Below, piece after piece: positions 22,217 through 34,800 of a stretch of DNA of 64,000 bases (positions are counted from its first letter, which is position 1; each line of letters begins with the position of its first letter). The notes below the pieces were generated by a model. That model was not told the origin of the DNA. It did not search any database and worked only from the letters and a program-made list of their open reading frames with translations. A program made the position numbers and the translations under genes. This DNA is from Prinsepia uniflora. Its lineage: Eukaryota; Streptophyta; Magnoliopsida; Rosales; Rosaceae. The stretch is from the NCBI GenBank assembly GCA_032719365.1, contig CM064875.1:17409816-17473815 (forward strand), written 5' to 3'.

Positions 22217-24772
22217 TGTAAGGACCCGTACCTTCATTGAGAGGTAAAATCGAAAAATTCGGATGGAAATTAACTGTTTTACCCATGGTTAAAGGGTTGA
22301 CTTTATTTGGTCAAATCCAAAAAGTTGACTTTTTGACTAGAATGACTTTTGGTGATTCTGAGAACGATGTTAGAAAGCTCTCAATCTCCCATGTATGTCG
22401 ACATGTGGCACGCCATAATCGAAGAATATGTGAGGCTGCTTCAGATCATGAACCTTTAGGGGAATTTTAGTAATTTTGCATAAAAGGGCATTTTCATAAA
22501 TTACTTGTGAGATATTCTTTTGTAGATAGTTGGGCAGTGACACCTGTCCCTTATCACTTATATTTGTGTGCAACCGACCTTGTGTGTATGTGTTTAGGTG
22601 ATGTGTGTGTTGGGGTTTTGACTGTGAAATAAAAGGAAAGGAAAAAAAAAACTGAGTTTTGAGCTGTGGGAAGAACGGAGGAGAAGAATGAAAATAAGTA
22701 AGACCAGAGAGTAGAGAAATTAGGAAAAATAGGGAAGGTTGGTCTTGGTTGATGGCTGGTGAAACATAGTGAATCCGTGAATGTATTTTTCGGGTTAGGC
22801 TTGGCTGGGCTGGTTTTCAAGCAGAACTCGTGGGAAAAAGATTGGATTCAACCTTTTGGAACTTCTGCGGCTCTCACCAGGCGTTGGGTCGAAGCTCTGA
22901 GCAATGGACTTGTTTAGGAAAAAAGAACGCCATTTTTTGCCGTGAGGTGAGTTTTTGGGTAGTGAATTTGGATATGTTTCTTCATGTTTTGTTTTGGTAA
23001 ACCTTCTCCTAATCTAGTGTAGAAGTTAGTGGTCGAATTAGAATAAAAAAAGAGCGAAACATAAGGAAAATAAGGCCGGGTCAGATCGCTGGGATGGGCG
23101 ACCCGAGTTGCAGGTTTTCTGGTTGGCTGGAGGTTGAAGAATGTGTACAGTACCTTGACGTGTGGGGCCCACACACAGGGACTTTTATAAGCACGTGAGG
23201 GCACCTAGATCGTGTTCTCGATTTTCTTGCAACACAAAAGTTTGAGATTTCAATGTAACGAACATTTTGGCATAGGTTTCGAGTCGATCGGACACCGTTT
23301 CGGGGTAGTTTGGGTGTCCGAAAGTTTAGGGTTTGTTTTAAATACGTTTAAAATTCCCGAAAAATTATGGGATTAAGTTATGAGTTATTTGAGATGATTT
23401 GTGACCCTTAGATGTGAATTTTGGCAGGAAGTGACATCCCTGATTTCACTGAAAAACGTGCACAACAGACTTTGGTGCTTCAGAGGTGTGCTTCAGAGGT
23501 GTGTGAGTGGACTTTCTTTCCCTAAACTTTTGTGCATGCATACTTACATGATTTTAATGTGTTTCTATGTGATTTTGATGATAATGAAGTGATTGGGATT
23601 TTATATGAATTTTTGGTGGTTTTATGAATACTATATTAATATTTTATTATGCATTTTTTGAGGATTTCTGCGAATTCAGTTCTGGTTTCTTATTCGAATG
23701 TGATTTTAAATTGAATGAGAATAATGACATGAGATAACGTGATTTGTGATATTTTTGGATTTCATATGATTTCTAGACAGTTTTTACGAAGTAGCCTTAA
23801 TGGCATATTTTACGAGAATTGGCATTTGAGTTGCATTTAGGGTGTAGGCCCGAGATTCTGATGATGATTTGATTTGTGATTTTGAGTTATGATATGTAGG
23901 TTCCCGGTATTTGTGATGTAATATGATGTGATATGTTATGGTGAAATGTGATCTTGAGTTGGGATGTGAAAACGTGTTGCTCGATATGCGTGACATGTAA
24001 TGATATGATGAGGTGTGGTGGCCACTCGGACGTCGAGTCAAGGGTTTCGAATCCTAGGACTGTATTGTGGTGGCGACTCAGACGTCGAGTCATGAGTTTC
24101 GAATGCTGAGTCAGATTTCACTCGGACGTCGAGCCAAGGGCTCCGAATCCTAAGAGAGTGTGTGATGGCTATCAATAGTACCTTATGATGTGATGATTGT
24201 TGTTGTGCATATGTATTGATGGTGAGTTGACTATATGTGAGTTATGTACTGATGTTGGTTGTAGATTGATTGTGTGGGTTGACGTGATGGCTTGTGAGAT
24301 TGTGTTGTGATGATTCGGACATCAAGCTAGGCTCTGAATCCCGAGTGAGTTTGTTGTCTACCTACCAGTGGGGCAGTGGTTGATGTTTGATATTGTGATG
24401 TTGATGGATTGATTGTTTGTGATTGATGTGCTAGCCTTGAGTTGACTGTTGTGATGGCTTGCAGATGATACTCACTTTACATACGTCTTCACGTACTTCG
24501 AAAGTGAAATAGTTTTCGTATGCATGCATGGTTTTGAAAAATAGAGGGTAAAAGCTATATGATTTCAAACGATATTTTAAAATATTTCTTTTGACCACTC
24601 ACACATTTTTTTTTTGGTTTTGTGACCCTCCAAGACTGCTGCACGGAAATCGAGACTCGAGAGACGGGGGCATGAACTAGCAAATTGTGTTATCCCTTAT
24701 CTGGCAGAGTTTCTGTCAGATGGAAGCAAGACCCAATAGTACTTTGGTGTGTAGTTGGGTGGGGTCCTGTCA
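22217..24772 (+). mobile_element. Solo LTR inserted in Tat-like gag
   Basis: TGTAAGGACCC ... CCTGTCA, 2556 bp, with perfect CGGGG duplications (22212-22216, 24773-24777). It shows a GTGTGAGTGG donor-like motif at 23501 and a near-complementary GACCACTCACAC near 24593; the acceptor-like site is decayed (CCAAG). The 3' hairpin is 24699-24721. Three diverged copies of a unit containing GGACGTCGAG or GACGTCGAG lie at about 24023-24152. Confidence 0.93.
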
Positions 24773-24777
24773 CGGGG

Positions 24778-24812
24778 TCTCCACTTCCTGTGTAAAGAGC
24801 GATTTTTAGGGG
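24778..24812 (-). pseudogene. 35-bp island of Tat-like gag between two solo LTRs
   Basis: Together with the two flanking duplications it reads on the minus strand as V-K-P-L-K-I-A-L-Y-T-G-S-G-D-P-A, which matches the start of the gag core in Tat-type elements (consensus near K-P-P-K-I-x-x-Y-D-G-T-T-D-P). This island connects the two larger gag pieces and proves they were one gene. Confidence 0.75.
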
Positions 24813-24817
24813 TTTTA

Positions 24818-27800
24818 CGACAGGACCCATCCCTAATCCCACTGGATTATTGCGGGATGTCCTGCTCTCGTCTGACACCACGTGTCAAACTAGGGATACA
24901 ACTGTGACCTACCTGGGGTTTCCAGGGATACAACTGCGATCAACCTGAAGGGTATCAAAAACATTAAAACTGTGAGTGGGAAAAAATAATCAGTTTATAA
25001 AATCATTTAACGAAAATGATATTTATGAAATTTATACCCTTCAATCAAAAACATGCATGCATTTGAAAACAAGTATCTCAAATACTTTCTTAAAATCAAT
25101 CAATTTTCTTTTTAAATCAATAAACAATGAAATCATCTGTACATAAAGAAATCATCGAAAACATGACCAATCCTCGTATCCAACATCCAACATCCATACA
25201 ATAGTCACAATATCAATGCAACACGTGCGACTGAGGATTACCACGTTCGAGTATACACCCAGGATCTACGAAGTGTGAGTGATGGCATTCTTAGGATCTT
25301 CGACGTCTGCGTAATGTCCACATCTGTCACTCCTGAGCCTGAGCCTCCCCTCAAAGCTACTCACCTCAAGGTAGTGTAATTGTGACCTCTCCAGGATCTA
25401 CGACGTTTGGTGGATACCACTTCGGGATCTATGACGTCCGAAGGGAACAATCACATCATTGGGACCTCTCCGGGGAAACACATTCACACCAGAGTCCCTC
25501 TTCGGGGAAACACATTCATGCTGGAGTCATATCAATCTCAAGAGAATGGTCTCAGTGAAAACATTTATCAAATCAAATCCAGTTTCTCACATAGGGTCTC
25601 AGCCCAAAATCAATCTCATAGGGTCTCCTCCCCAAAATCAATCTCATAGGGTCTCAACTCCAAATCAATCTCATAGGGTCTCAGCCCAAAACATAGCTTT
25701 CAAATGCACATGGACTCACACATAGAGTCAATATCTTTTCAACTGAGTCATAAGCCCAAAATATCGTTTCATAAATCAGAATAGGGTCACAAGCCTGAAA
25801 TCTCATTTCCAAATTCAGAAACCATTTCACTATTCAAAATCTCCTTTGACTATAATCCAAGTCAAAGTTAATAACCAACTGGGACTCAAGCCCGAAATAG
25901 AATTTCACGCATCTCTGTGAAATCATTCAAAACCGATAATCAAAATATCATTCAAATCATTAAATCTCAAGAACATAGAGAACTCGGCCTAAGCCCAAAG
26001 TATTATATAAAACATAAATCTCGAAATACATGCACAATAACATTTTCCACGAAAATGATCCACATCAAACACATATCATATGCAATAAATGAATTTCAAA
26101 CCATGATCATAAAACATTAAAACATATATGCATGCATCATTTATAAACCAAAGTCCACTCATAGACCGTCCATACTGCGTGCTCACAATCCGCGCCGTAA
26201 GTCACTCCAAGGCTAATCTAACGTCATCAGAAAGTTCGGGCCTGTCCAAATCATACCCAAAGGTTACTAACCATCTATACAAGTCCAAACCATAAACCCT
26301 CAAAACTCTCGGAACAGTAAACATGTCCTAAACACACTTTTCGAGGCTAAAAACTTCAAAATGACCTATCAAACGATCTCTGATCGACCTAAAACCACCA
26401 CCATTGGATTCAGATTGTCGAAACCTTTTGAGCAAGATTGGTTTAACCCTGAAATTCGTGCTCACATGCCTACACGCGCTGGTCAAACCTCACACACACG
26501 TGGTCAATTCTTACGTCATATGTTGACGTTAGCAGTGACGTCAGCTTGACATCTGACAGCTCTAACAGATTTGAAAACTTGCCATATGGCACATCTTGAC
26601 TGGTGTCACGTGTCACCCTCTAACACTACCACGTCACATGATGACATCACCTACTGACGTCATCACTGCCACGTCAGCTTTGATAACCTGACACATTTCT
26701 AACACATTGCCAAGTGGCACCACCTTACTAGTCCACATGGTCCGCCACGTTAGCTCTAACAACCTCTTACACACTGTGAAACGACCCATCCAAATCCCCC
26801 CAGGATTATCACGAGATGTGTCATGATCCCGTCTGACACGAAGTGTCAAACAAGGGATAACTAAAAACCACAGCCCAACCGGGGCTTCCAGAGTGCGTCA
26901 GGATCAGTGAAGGAGTGTCATGTCTCGGTGTCTCCTACAGCCCGCATCTGTGATCAACCTAAAGGGCATTAAAATCATTAAAAGATGTGAGTGGATAAAA
27001 ATCAATAGTTAAATAAAAACACATTTCATAAAGATATTTATGTCCTTCACTAAAAAGTATGCATGCATCGAAAACAAATAATCAAACCATTTATGTAAAT
27101 AAACCATTAGGACCTTAGCCCAAAAACCATAAATCTAAACATAGGTGGGAACTCAACCCAAAACCATAGAATACCAAAATCCATAAATCCAGAACCAAGC
27201 GGGCCACTGCCCAAATCCATAAACACAAATCCATAAACAACGAAATATCATTTCATAAATCCAATGATCCATATTTACCAAATAAACATCCTCAGTATCC
27301 CAGATGCCTAGCGTCTCAGACACTTGACGTCCCAGACATCATATCTCACGGTAAAAGCAACGCATGCTGTCCGGGGTCTCTCCGGGTCAATATCTCTGAC
27401 ATCCCAGATGTCTGACATCCTAGACTTCTAATTATAGCAATCCTGCTCCTTAGCCACTATACGGCCCTGTCGCTCCGTGCAGTGACCCCTTGCAGGCAAT
27501 GCACCATGACTTCCCTAATGTCCTAGACACCTAGAGGAGACCATCCACATATCCTCGTATCAAGATGGCATATGGAAAACAGTTTTATAAAGCCATTTCA
27601 AAATATCTCAAAGGGCCCTGCCCGGAAGTTCCATAAAACCATTACAAATCCATAATTCCAAAACCATTTAGGGTCCCTGACCTGAAATCACATTATAAAT
27701 CACAGTTGGGCCTCATGCCCGATTTCATAAACCAACTGGGCCCCCAGCCCTATCACATAACTCAAATAAGTCTCAGCCTGATTTCGTAAACCAACTGGGC

Positions 27801-30482
27801 CCCCGGTTCGATCACATAATTCAAATGGTTCTTATGCCCGATTTCATCTTTCCAAAACCAAAACCATTTCATCAAACTATCACCGAAACCACAAGCACGT
27901 AAAACTACAATTAAACCGTAAACCTCGATATTCGTGTAAATACGAAAAATATCTCGAAATACGTGCAAATATGTAAATCACCAATACCAGAATCATCATC
28001 ATAGAAATCATGTATATAAAAAATATAAAACATTTATGCATTCATCACAGTTTAGAAAACAATGTCCACTCAAAGACCGTTCGTTGTCGCCTCGATACGC
28101 GTGTCATAAGCCCTTCCGAGCCACATCAATATCAGCGGGACTTCCAAACATGTCCAAACTATACTATAGGGTTACTAACTACCTCATTAACCTCTCATTA
28201 AATCTCCGTAATTTTCCCGAATTTTTAAACATATTTTATATAGGCTTTAAACCTTCAGACACCCAAAACTACCCCGAGACGGTGTCCGATCGACACGAAA
28301 CCAGTCCCAAAATGTTCGTTACATCAAAAGGATGATTTCATATGTCCAACATTTCCCCAAAAAGCCCCCCACGCGCTTGCATTGTTAATCACCTTCAACC
28401 ACAGGTGAACCGGTCAGGTCCAGTCCAACTTGTGCAGCCGGTCCAACTGAACTAACGTGATTGGTTCAGGCCTATATCTTCCATGTTTTTGGTCTATTTT
28501 CATTCATTTTAAATCCTAAACCTTCATCTCATAATTCCTAATCGATATATGAATTCAAAACATGAAAACCAAGTCAAGATCTTACCTTCCCAATCGATTG
28601 TTTGAACTCGCCAATTTCCCCCCATCGGTTTCCATGATTCCGGCCACCACCGTCCGTTCTTTTCATCCTAAAACGTTTGTACAACCTCCATAATCACTTT
28701 TCCATTAACAAAACTATTCAATAAACACCAAAACTCAACTTACCGATTTGAAACACCAAACATGCCGTTCATGGCATCGCCGGTCACCGTCCACGGAGGC
28801 TCGAACAGTGGCCACCACCAGTCTCGTCTCATTTCCCTCTCTCTTTTTCATTCACATACTAAGCCCAGATGATGAGGGTTGAAGGGTTATAGGAAATGGG
28901 TTTGTACGGTTTGGACCCTTCACGGGTTTTGGGAGAAAATGAAGAATGATCGATCAAAGGGGAGAGAGAAATATCCCACCATGTGGGGGAATGGGCCAAT
29001 CAGATAAAGGACAGGTGTCACTTACTGATTGGTCCACCTAGATTTCCAATCCAATCCAAACCTGCCACATGTCAGTATCTCGATTTGCATGAATAGTATC
29101 GTAAAACATTTTAGACCCGTAACTTCTCCGTCGAACCTCCGATTTCAACGTACTACCTATCTACGTACTCGTGATGTCTTGATCTACGTAATGGTCCTCG
29201 GTCCTTGTACGTTTGACTCCACGAGTCAAAAGTCAACATTTTATCCAACTCCCAAGGGCAAAATTGTCATTTCACACCGTCCATCCGAATTCTCTCAACT
29301 AATCCCCAATTAGTCATTCTAAATCCATAATTAATTCATATTTAATCCTGATATTCAGGACGGGTCGTTACACACTACCACGTGGCACCATCTCACTGGT
29401 CCACGTGGTCTGACATCGCTAACGTGGACTTGCCACGTCATTTGACACTCTCTGATAGCTCGCCACGTGGCACCAACCGGTCTCTGCCTCTTAGACTAAC
29501 AAGATGACTTGGTTTGCCAAGTCATCATCGTCTACCTCTGGTGGGTCGACCCGCGACCCTACAATCGGGTCACTCGACCTGCAACCCTGACCTGGTCCAT
29601 TCTCCCTCATTCGGCCACCAAATCTCACCATTTTCCTCCCAATTGAACCGTCTTTCACCCAAAAATTGACCCCTCTAAACCAAACTACGAAAATGTACCT
29701 AAAATGGGCTGGTCATGCTCAATCCTCCATGGCCACCATTCGAACCTCCTTCCAAGGCGGTTCCATCATCCTCTATGTATGGTTCTTGGCCCGTCTCACT
29801 CATACAACCATAGAGAAGAGGCTCACGATTTTAGTTAGTATCCTAAACGTCCAAAAACTGAATTTTGAAATTCAAACTTAATGGGTTCTCGGGTCTTACC
29901 ATTTTTCCAGGTTTTTTAGCCACCGTCGTGGCTCCTTTGTCCCCCTGCCATTCTGTTTGTCCCTTAGTCTCACTCTCAGTCTATCTCAAGCAGAAGAAAA
30001 GGAAGGGAATGATAGTGGGATGAAAGGGTCTAGGTTTCATGTTTCTTCGAACAAAAGAGAAAGAGTGATGTAGATGCATGTATATGTGGGTAATGGGCCA
30101 ATGGGATGAGTGACACTTGTCACTCATCCATTTATCCAGGCCAGATATTTTGGGCCCACTAGAAACAAACCAAAAAGTCAACTCTTTTCAAATTACATGG
30201 CAACGTAAAATTCGATCAAATTTTCCGTGACCCATAAATTTCCTGTATGATATCAGATTTTGACGTGTCACATGTCTACGTACTCGTAATCTCATCATCT
30301 ACGTAATGGACCTCGATCCATGTGCATTTGGCATCCCGGGTTAAAGTTAATATTTTTCCCTTCTAAGGGCAAAATCATAATTTCACCTCGATCGTCCGAT
30401 AATCCTTGATTAATTCTTGATTAATCTTGATAATTCTCAATTAATTCTTGATAATCTCGTAAATTCGGGATGGGTCGTTACA
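24818..30482 (-). mobile_element. Solo LTR (minus), inserted in Tat-like gag and itself interrupted
   Basis: Flanked by perfect TTTTA duplications (24813-24817, 30483-30487). The minus-strand start GGGTCGTTACA is complete at 30482; the other end reads CGACAGGACCC, so the terminal T has mutated to C. Without the nested LTR (26777-29372) it is about 3.06 kb. Its 3' hairpin is 24870-24890. It contains TGACGT-rich stretches around 26515-26670 and short GGGTCTC...CCC units at 25595-25690. Confidence 0.9.
26777..29372 (-). mobile_element. Solo LTR (minus) nested in the previous solo LTR
   Basis: TGAAACGACCC at 26777 and GGGTCGTTACA ending 29372, 2596 bp, with CACTG/CACTA flanks (26772-26776, 29373-29377; one mismatch). 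The 3' hairpin is at 26831-26851 (GTCTGACAC / GTGTCAAAC). GTGAGTGGAT near 26984 and GTCCACTCAA near 28063 are the family's inverted-repeat arms, slightly decayed. Confidence 0.9.
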
Positions 30483-30487
30483 TTTTA

Positions 30488-31366
30488 CCCCGGATTTGTT
30501 TCGGGATTGGAGGATTATGTCGGTGAAGCGGCTAAGGTTAACCTTCTTCGGGGCTAGCCCTTTATCCTTGTCCTCTCTGGCCTCAAGGGCACGTATTCTC
30601 CTCTGGAGGTCCTCAATATGCTTGGCCTAAGGGGTGGGCTGACCAGCATGACACTCAGTCTACCCATTGCTTCGGTGCTAGCGAACATCTTTTCTTTGAT
30701 TGTGAGAGTAGCTTCATGTCGTCGAGTTTGCCTTGTCCAGCACTTCATGCCTCTCCCACTGGGGAGCTTCATGTTTCTGGGTGGTCTGGTGGCCCTTACT
30801 GGTTGTTTTTCTAGATGTTCCTGCAATGACCTGGCAGTCGTATGATTGAGAATGGTTGTGTGGCCTGGAAGTCTTTTGGTCGGATGCTTTGTAGGTGAGC
30901 TGGACAGGCACGACTTCAACGTGGCGATCTTCTAACAATTGTCGATCATCTCGGTAGATCTTAGTTTTGGAGGGCCAACATTGGAGGGTTGGATGAAGAG
31001 TCGTCGAGAAGAGGTTGGGTTCACCTTGGGGTGTTGCTTCCTTAGTTGATTGGAGGAATATCTTCTGATCACCAGCTGAAGATCATGACGATCGGCCTCC
31101 TGTCGGTCAGCCTGGGCTCAATCGGCCAACCCCTTGTCTCAATTGCTTTCGCATTAAAACATCCTTGCAATGGCGAGGGTACTCGCGTATTGTTTGACCA
31201 GGATATGGTTTTTGGCGTCGATTTTGGCATTGTGAGCCTTGAGCGCAACTACCTTGCCCATCAGGTTGTCTAGTATCTGCCGATAGGCATCATGGATGTC
31301 ACCCCTTGAGTTCCCTTGGGGAAAGAGGGTGTGATTGAGCTCTCATTTATCTCGTTCGTCTGACAT
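30488..31366 (-). pseudogene. Tat-like Ty3/gypsy gag remnant, N-terminal part
   Basis: The likely start codon is at 31366 (M-S-D-E-R-D-K, then a stop). It is followed by D-A-Y-R-Q-I-L-D-N-L-M-G-K-V-V-A-L and D-A-K-N-H-I-L-V-K-Q, a helical region as usual at the gag N terminus. Near the left edge comes L-Q-R-R-I-R-A-L-E-A-R, a coiled-coil-like stretch, then K-V-N-L-S-R-F-T-D-I-I-L-Q. Several stops and shifts make it non-functional. The solo LTR at 24818-30482 cut it just upstream of the K-P-L-K-I motif. Confidence 0.7.
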
Positions 31367-31429
31367 GATGCTAGGAGCGATTCGGGACGGCTGAAGTGGT
31401 GAATGAGAGTGTGAGATGTTGTTTCAGCT

Positions 31430-31449
31430 TCCCACAGACAGCGGAAAAC
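31430..31449 (-). other. Tat-type primer-binding site remnant
   Basis: On the minus strand the text after the LTR reads CCGCTGTCTGTGGGAAGC, close to the TGGCGCCGTCTGTGGGAA seen at this place in Tat-lineage elements; the GGCGCC core is mutated. Confidence 0.6.
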
Positions 31450-31676
31450 TGTTGATTCAAGAAATGGACCAACTTAGACTCACCTCGATGAGCACCTTTG
31501 AATGCTCCTCTCGAGGTAGGCGGACTTGTACAAAGAGAGAGTGAGAGCAAAGGGACACCAATATGGTGCTAGCCTAACAGCTTACGTGCTTAAGTGAGAT
31601 TAAGTAGGAATGGTACAGTAGTAATTTAGGAAGCTTGAAGGCAAGATTGTCATTACCTTTTGGAAGGGGATACCCT

Positions 31677-31686
31677 TATATTTATA
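31677..31686 (-). promoter_or_regulatory. TATA box of the Tat-like LTR
   Basis: TATAAATATA on the minus strand followed by AGGGTATCC, located within the LTR and pointing towards gag. A good candidate for the element's RNA polymerase II promoter. Confidence 0.6.
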
Positions 31687-31819
31687 GTAGCATTGAATGT
31701 ATTTGTTGGTATTTGTCAATGTGGGATAAATGTTGTGACCTTTAAGAGCTGGCACGTTGTAAGACCCGTGTCCTGGAAGGAACGGTGAACAATCCCACAT
31801 TCCTGCGAGGGGGGAATGG

Positions 31820-34800
31820 TGTAACGACCCGTCCCGGGAGTCAGGATTAGCGAAGTGCTTAGTGACGGATTAGTGAGGTTAATCGGAGGTTAGATGGTTA
31901 CTTTTGGACATTACGTGTAGAATGACGATTTTGCCCCTAGTTTGGGCAAAAAGATGACTTTTAGTTCGGGCGGTCAATTGGGCATTGACCGATGACTGTA
32001 CCGTAGTTTGGGATGTCACGAGTCCATAGACAGGTGGCACGCCCGATTCCGACATCTGTGGAGGAAGTTATGATGTTCGGAAGGTTGAGGGTATTTTCGT
32101 AATTTGCGTAAACAAAGGGGAAAAGTTGACTTTTTGCACGACAAGGTTTTTACACGTAGACCGAGGACCGTTAGGTAGATCTCGTCGTCCTGAGTTCAAC
32201 GACAGACGGCATGCTTTCATCGGACGTCGGACAACGGACAAGCGAGATAAGGGTCTAGAACGGCGAAGGGCAAAATGGTAATTTTGACTCATAAAGGCTT
32301 TTTGGTCTTTTTGGTGCCTTGGGATTTGTGCAAAGGAAATGAGGACAAGTGTGTAGTGTGTGATTGGATATTTTGAGATGGGACCATGGGATTGTTGTAA
32401 CAACCCGTCCCGAGAATTGGGATAAGTAGAGTGATTAAGGTGTGATTAGTAAGGTTAATCAGGGGTTAGGTGGTCCCGAGGGGTCCGGGAACTTAGAATG
32501 ACGATTTTTCCCCTGGGTCGGGCAGAAATGTTGACTTTTATTTCGGGTGGTCAATTGGGGATTGACCAGTGACCAGGACGTAGTTGAGGACGTCACGAAT
32601 CCTTAGGCAGGTGGCACGCCCGATTCCGACATCCGAGGAGGAAGTTGTGATGTTCGGAAGATTGAGGGCATAACCGTAATTTGGCGAAATTAGGGGGGAA
32701 ACGTTGACTTTTTATACGAACGGGTTTTGGTAAGTTGACCTAAGACCGTTAGATAGATCTCGTCGTCCCGAGTTCGATGACAGGCGGCACGTGTTCATCG
32801 GACTTACGAGGTGAGAGTTACGGGTCTAGGAAGTTTCGGTAAAACCGTAAAATGTGTAAAACAAAAGGGTATTTTAGTCTTTTTGGGTTTATGGGGATTT
32901 GTGCAGAGATAAAAGAATGGATGGCTGGGGTTTAAACAGATGGGATGTAGTTGGAAGGGATGGTGACACGTGTTGAAGGACTGGAGGATTCTGGTGGAAT
33001 CCTGTGTGTTCACGGTCCCAAATAATTGGGGTGCAACCGTGCAGTCCTTCGATACACAGAGAAACAGAGTGAGAGCTTGAGGGGAAATCGACTGATCTGG
33101 GTGCAAGGGTGAGTGACTGGTGAGTTGTGAGAGTGACAGTGAAGCAAGGAGGAGCTGCTGGTCGTGTTTTGGCAGTGCAATTGTGCACGGCGGCACGGCG
33201 GAGGTGAGGAGAAGAATTGGGGGAAACAGGGAGGCCGTGAACGTTTGGTGGTGGCTACGCCGTGAGGCGGTTCAAATCAAGACAAGGAGAGGCTGAGGAG
33301 GTTGTAGGGAGTCCAACGACCACCGTGGTAGGCGGCAGTGCGCACGGCGGAGCTGCAATCGAAGGGTAAGTCTTCCTGCTCTGTTTTCCCGTGGAATTTC
33401 ATTTGGAAAGTCGTGACTCTGGGCTGAGAGTCGAGAGGATTGGAGGTTAGGGTAGTGATCAGGGAGGTCCTAGGTGTCGATTTGGGTGGTCGCCGTGACG
33501 GGGCTGTACGCGGCGGAGCTCAGTCGAAGAGGGGTTTCTTTTACCCTGTTTCGGCAGTGGACTTCGAACGGTAAGTCGTGACGATTGGGGTTGTGTCGAA
33601 GGTCTAGGAGAGTTGGTTTAGGTTCAGTGAGGTTCAGGGAAGCGTTTGGTGAAGCCACCGTGAAGGACGGTGAGCTGGGTGGTCGGATTGTGAAACAGAG
33701 TTTGGGGAGGTTTGATTTCGAGCTTGAGACGACGGGTAGGAGGCTGTGTCGAGGTGATTGGAGGATGGGGATGCTTAGAGTAAGGTTGGACGAAGCTTTA
33801 GGTGAATAGAGGGAAGGAAATCGTGCAGGCACGGCGGAGAACCGTTGACGCCGGTTCAGCTGTAGCCTACTGTGTTGAACCGGGTCGACGTGAGGTTGAA
33901 GGTGCACTGTAGCTGGCGCGTGGGGCCACGCGCAGCCACTTTGGGCGGCGCGTGGAGGCGCGTGCGGCGGTTCTGGGAGAAACGGTCAACATAGTTTTTG
34001 GTCTAGGAGTTGTGGTGAATTCAATGGAGTTGGTTTCAGGTTAATCGGAAGTTGTTTGAGTGTAGTTCCGCGAGGGTGAATGTGTAGGGTCCCGGGGTTT
34101 TAAGTCTTTGGTCCGGGGATTTTTGAGGGCTTTTAGGTGAGTGTTCGTAGACGTGCTAGTAACGTAATTTGACGGTGTTTGACAGGATCGGGATTTCCCG
34201 AGGAAGCCGAGGAACGGGCTGGACGTTCGGGACGCGAGTAGGGCTCAGTACTGTGAGTGGACCCTTTCCTTAAACTCGAGCATGCATAACTGTTTTTATA
34301 TACGTATTTTATGGTTTTACTTATAAATCTATGTTTATTGAATATGAAATGATGATTTTATGTGTTTACACGTTTTTCGAAAAAAAGACGGTTTTGGCAC
34401 GGTTTTCGAGAAAATGTTGGTTTTCGGATTTTGATGCCACAATTGGGGATTTCCACCGATAAAGGTTTTCTAATAATGATATATGGGTTATGAAATGTGA
34501 TTTGTGATTACATGGGGTTTTGGTATGAAAATGGATATTTTCCGGATTTGGGTTCGGAATGACGGTTCTGAACGCCGAAAGGGCTTCAGACCAGTGATTT
34601 CGAATTCGGGTTTGGATGTGGATTTGGTAAATGGTTTTCAAATGATTTTGAGATTGGATTTGCTGGATCTGGATATTGGGTTTAAAGACCCGGATATATG
34701 TGACGGGGGACCGGCCGGATTGGGTTTAAAGACCCGGATTGAGTTTAAAGACTCGGGAGTTTAAAGATTCGGATATATATTGATTTTCCCCCGTAGGCCT

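Noticed and set aside
25595..25690. Regular GGGTCTC...CCC units, CRISPR-like at first sight
   Set aside because: Short, imperfect, without unique spacers, and inside a plant LTR; they are the mini-palindrome array in reverse.
33470..33907. 145-codon minus-strand frame in a solo LTR
   Set aside because: Serine/proline-rich text typical of chance frames in GC-richer DNA; no domain.
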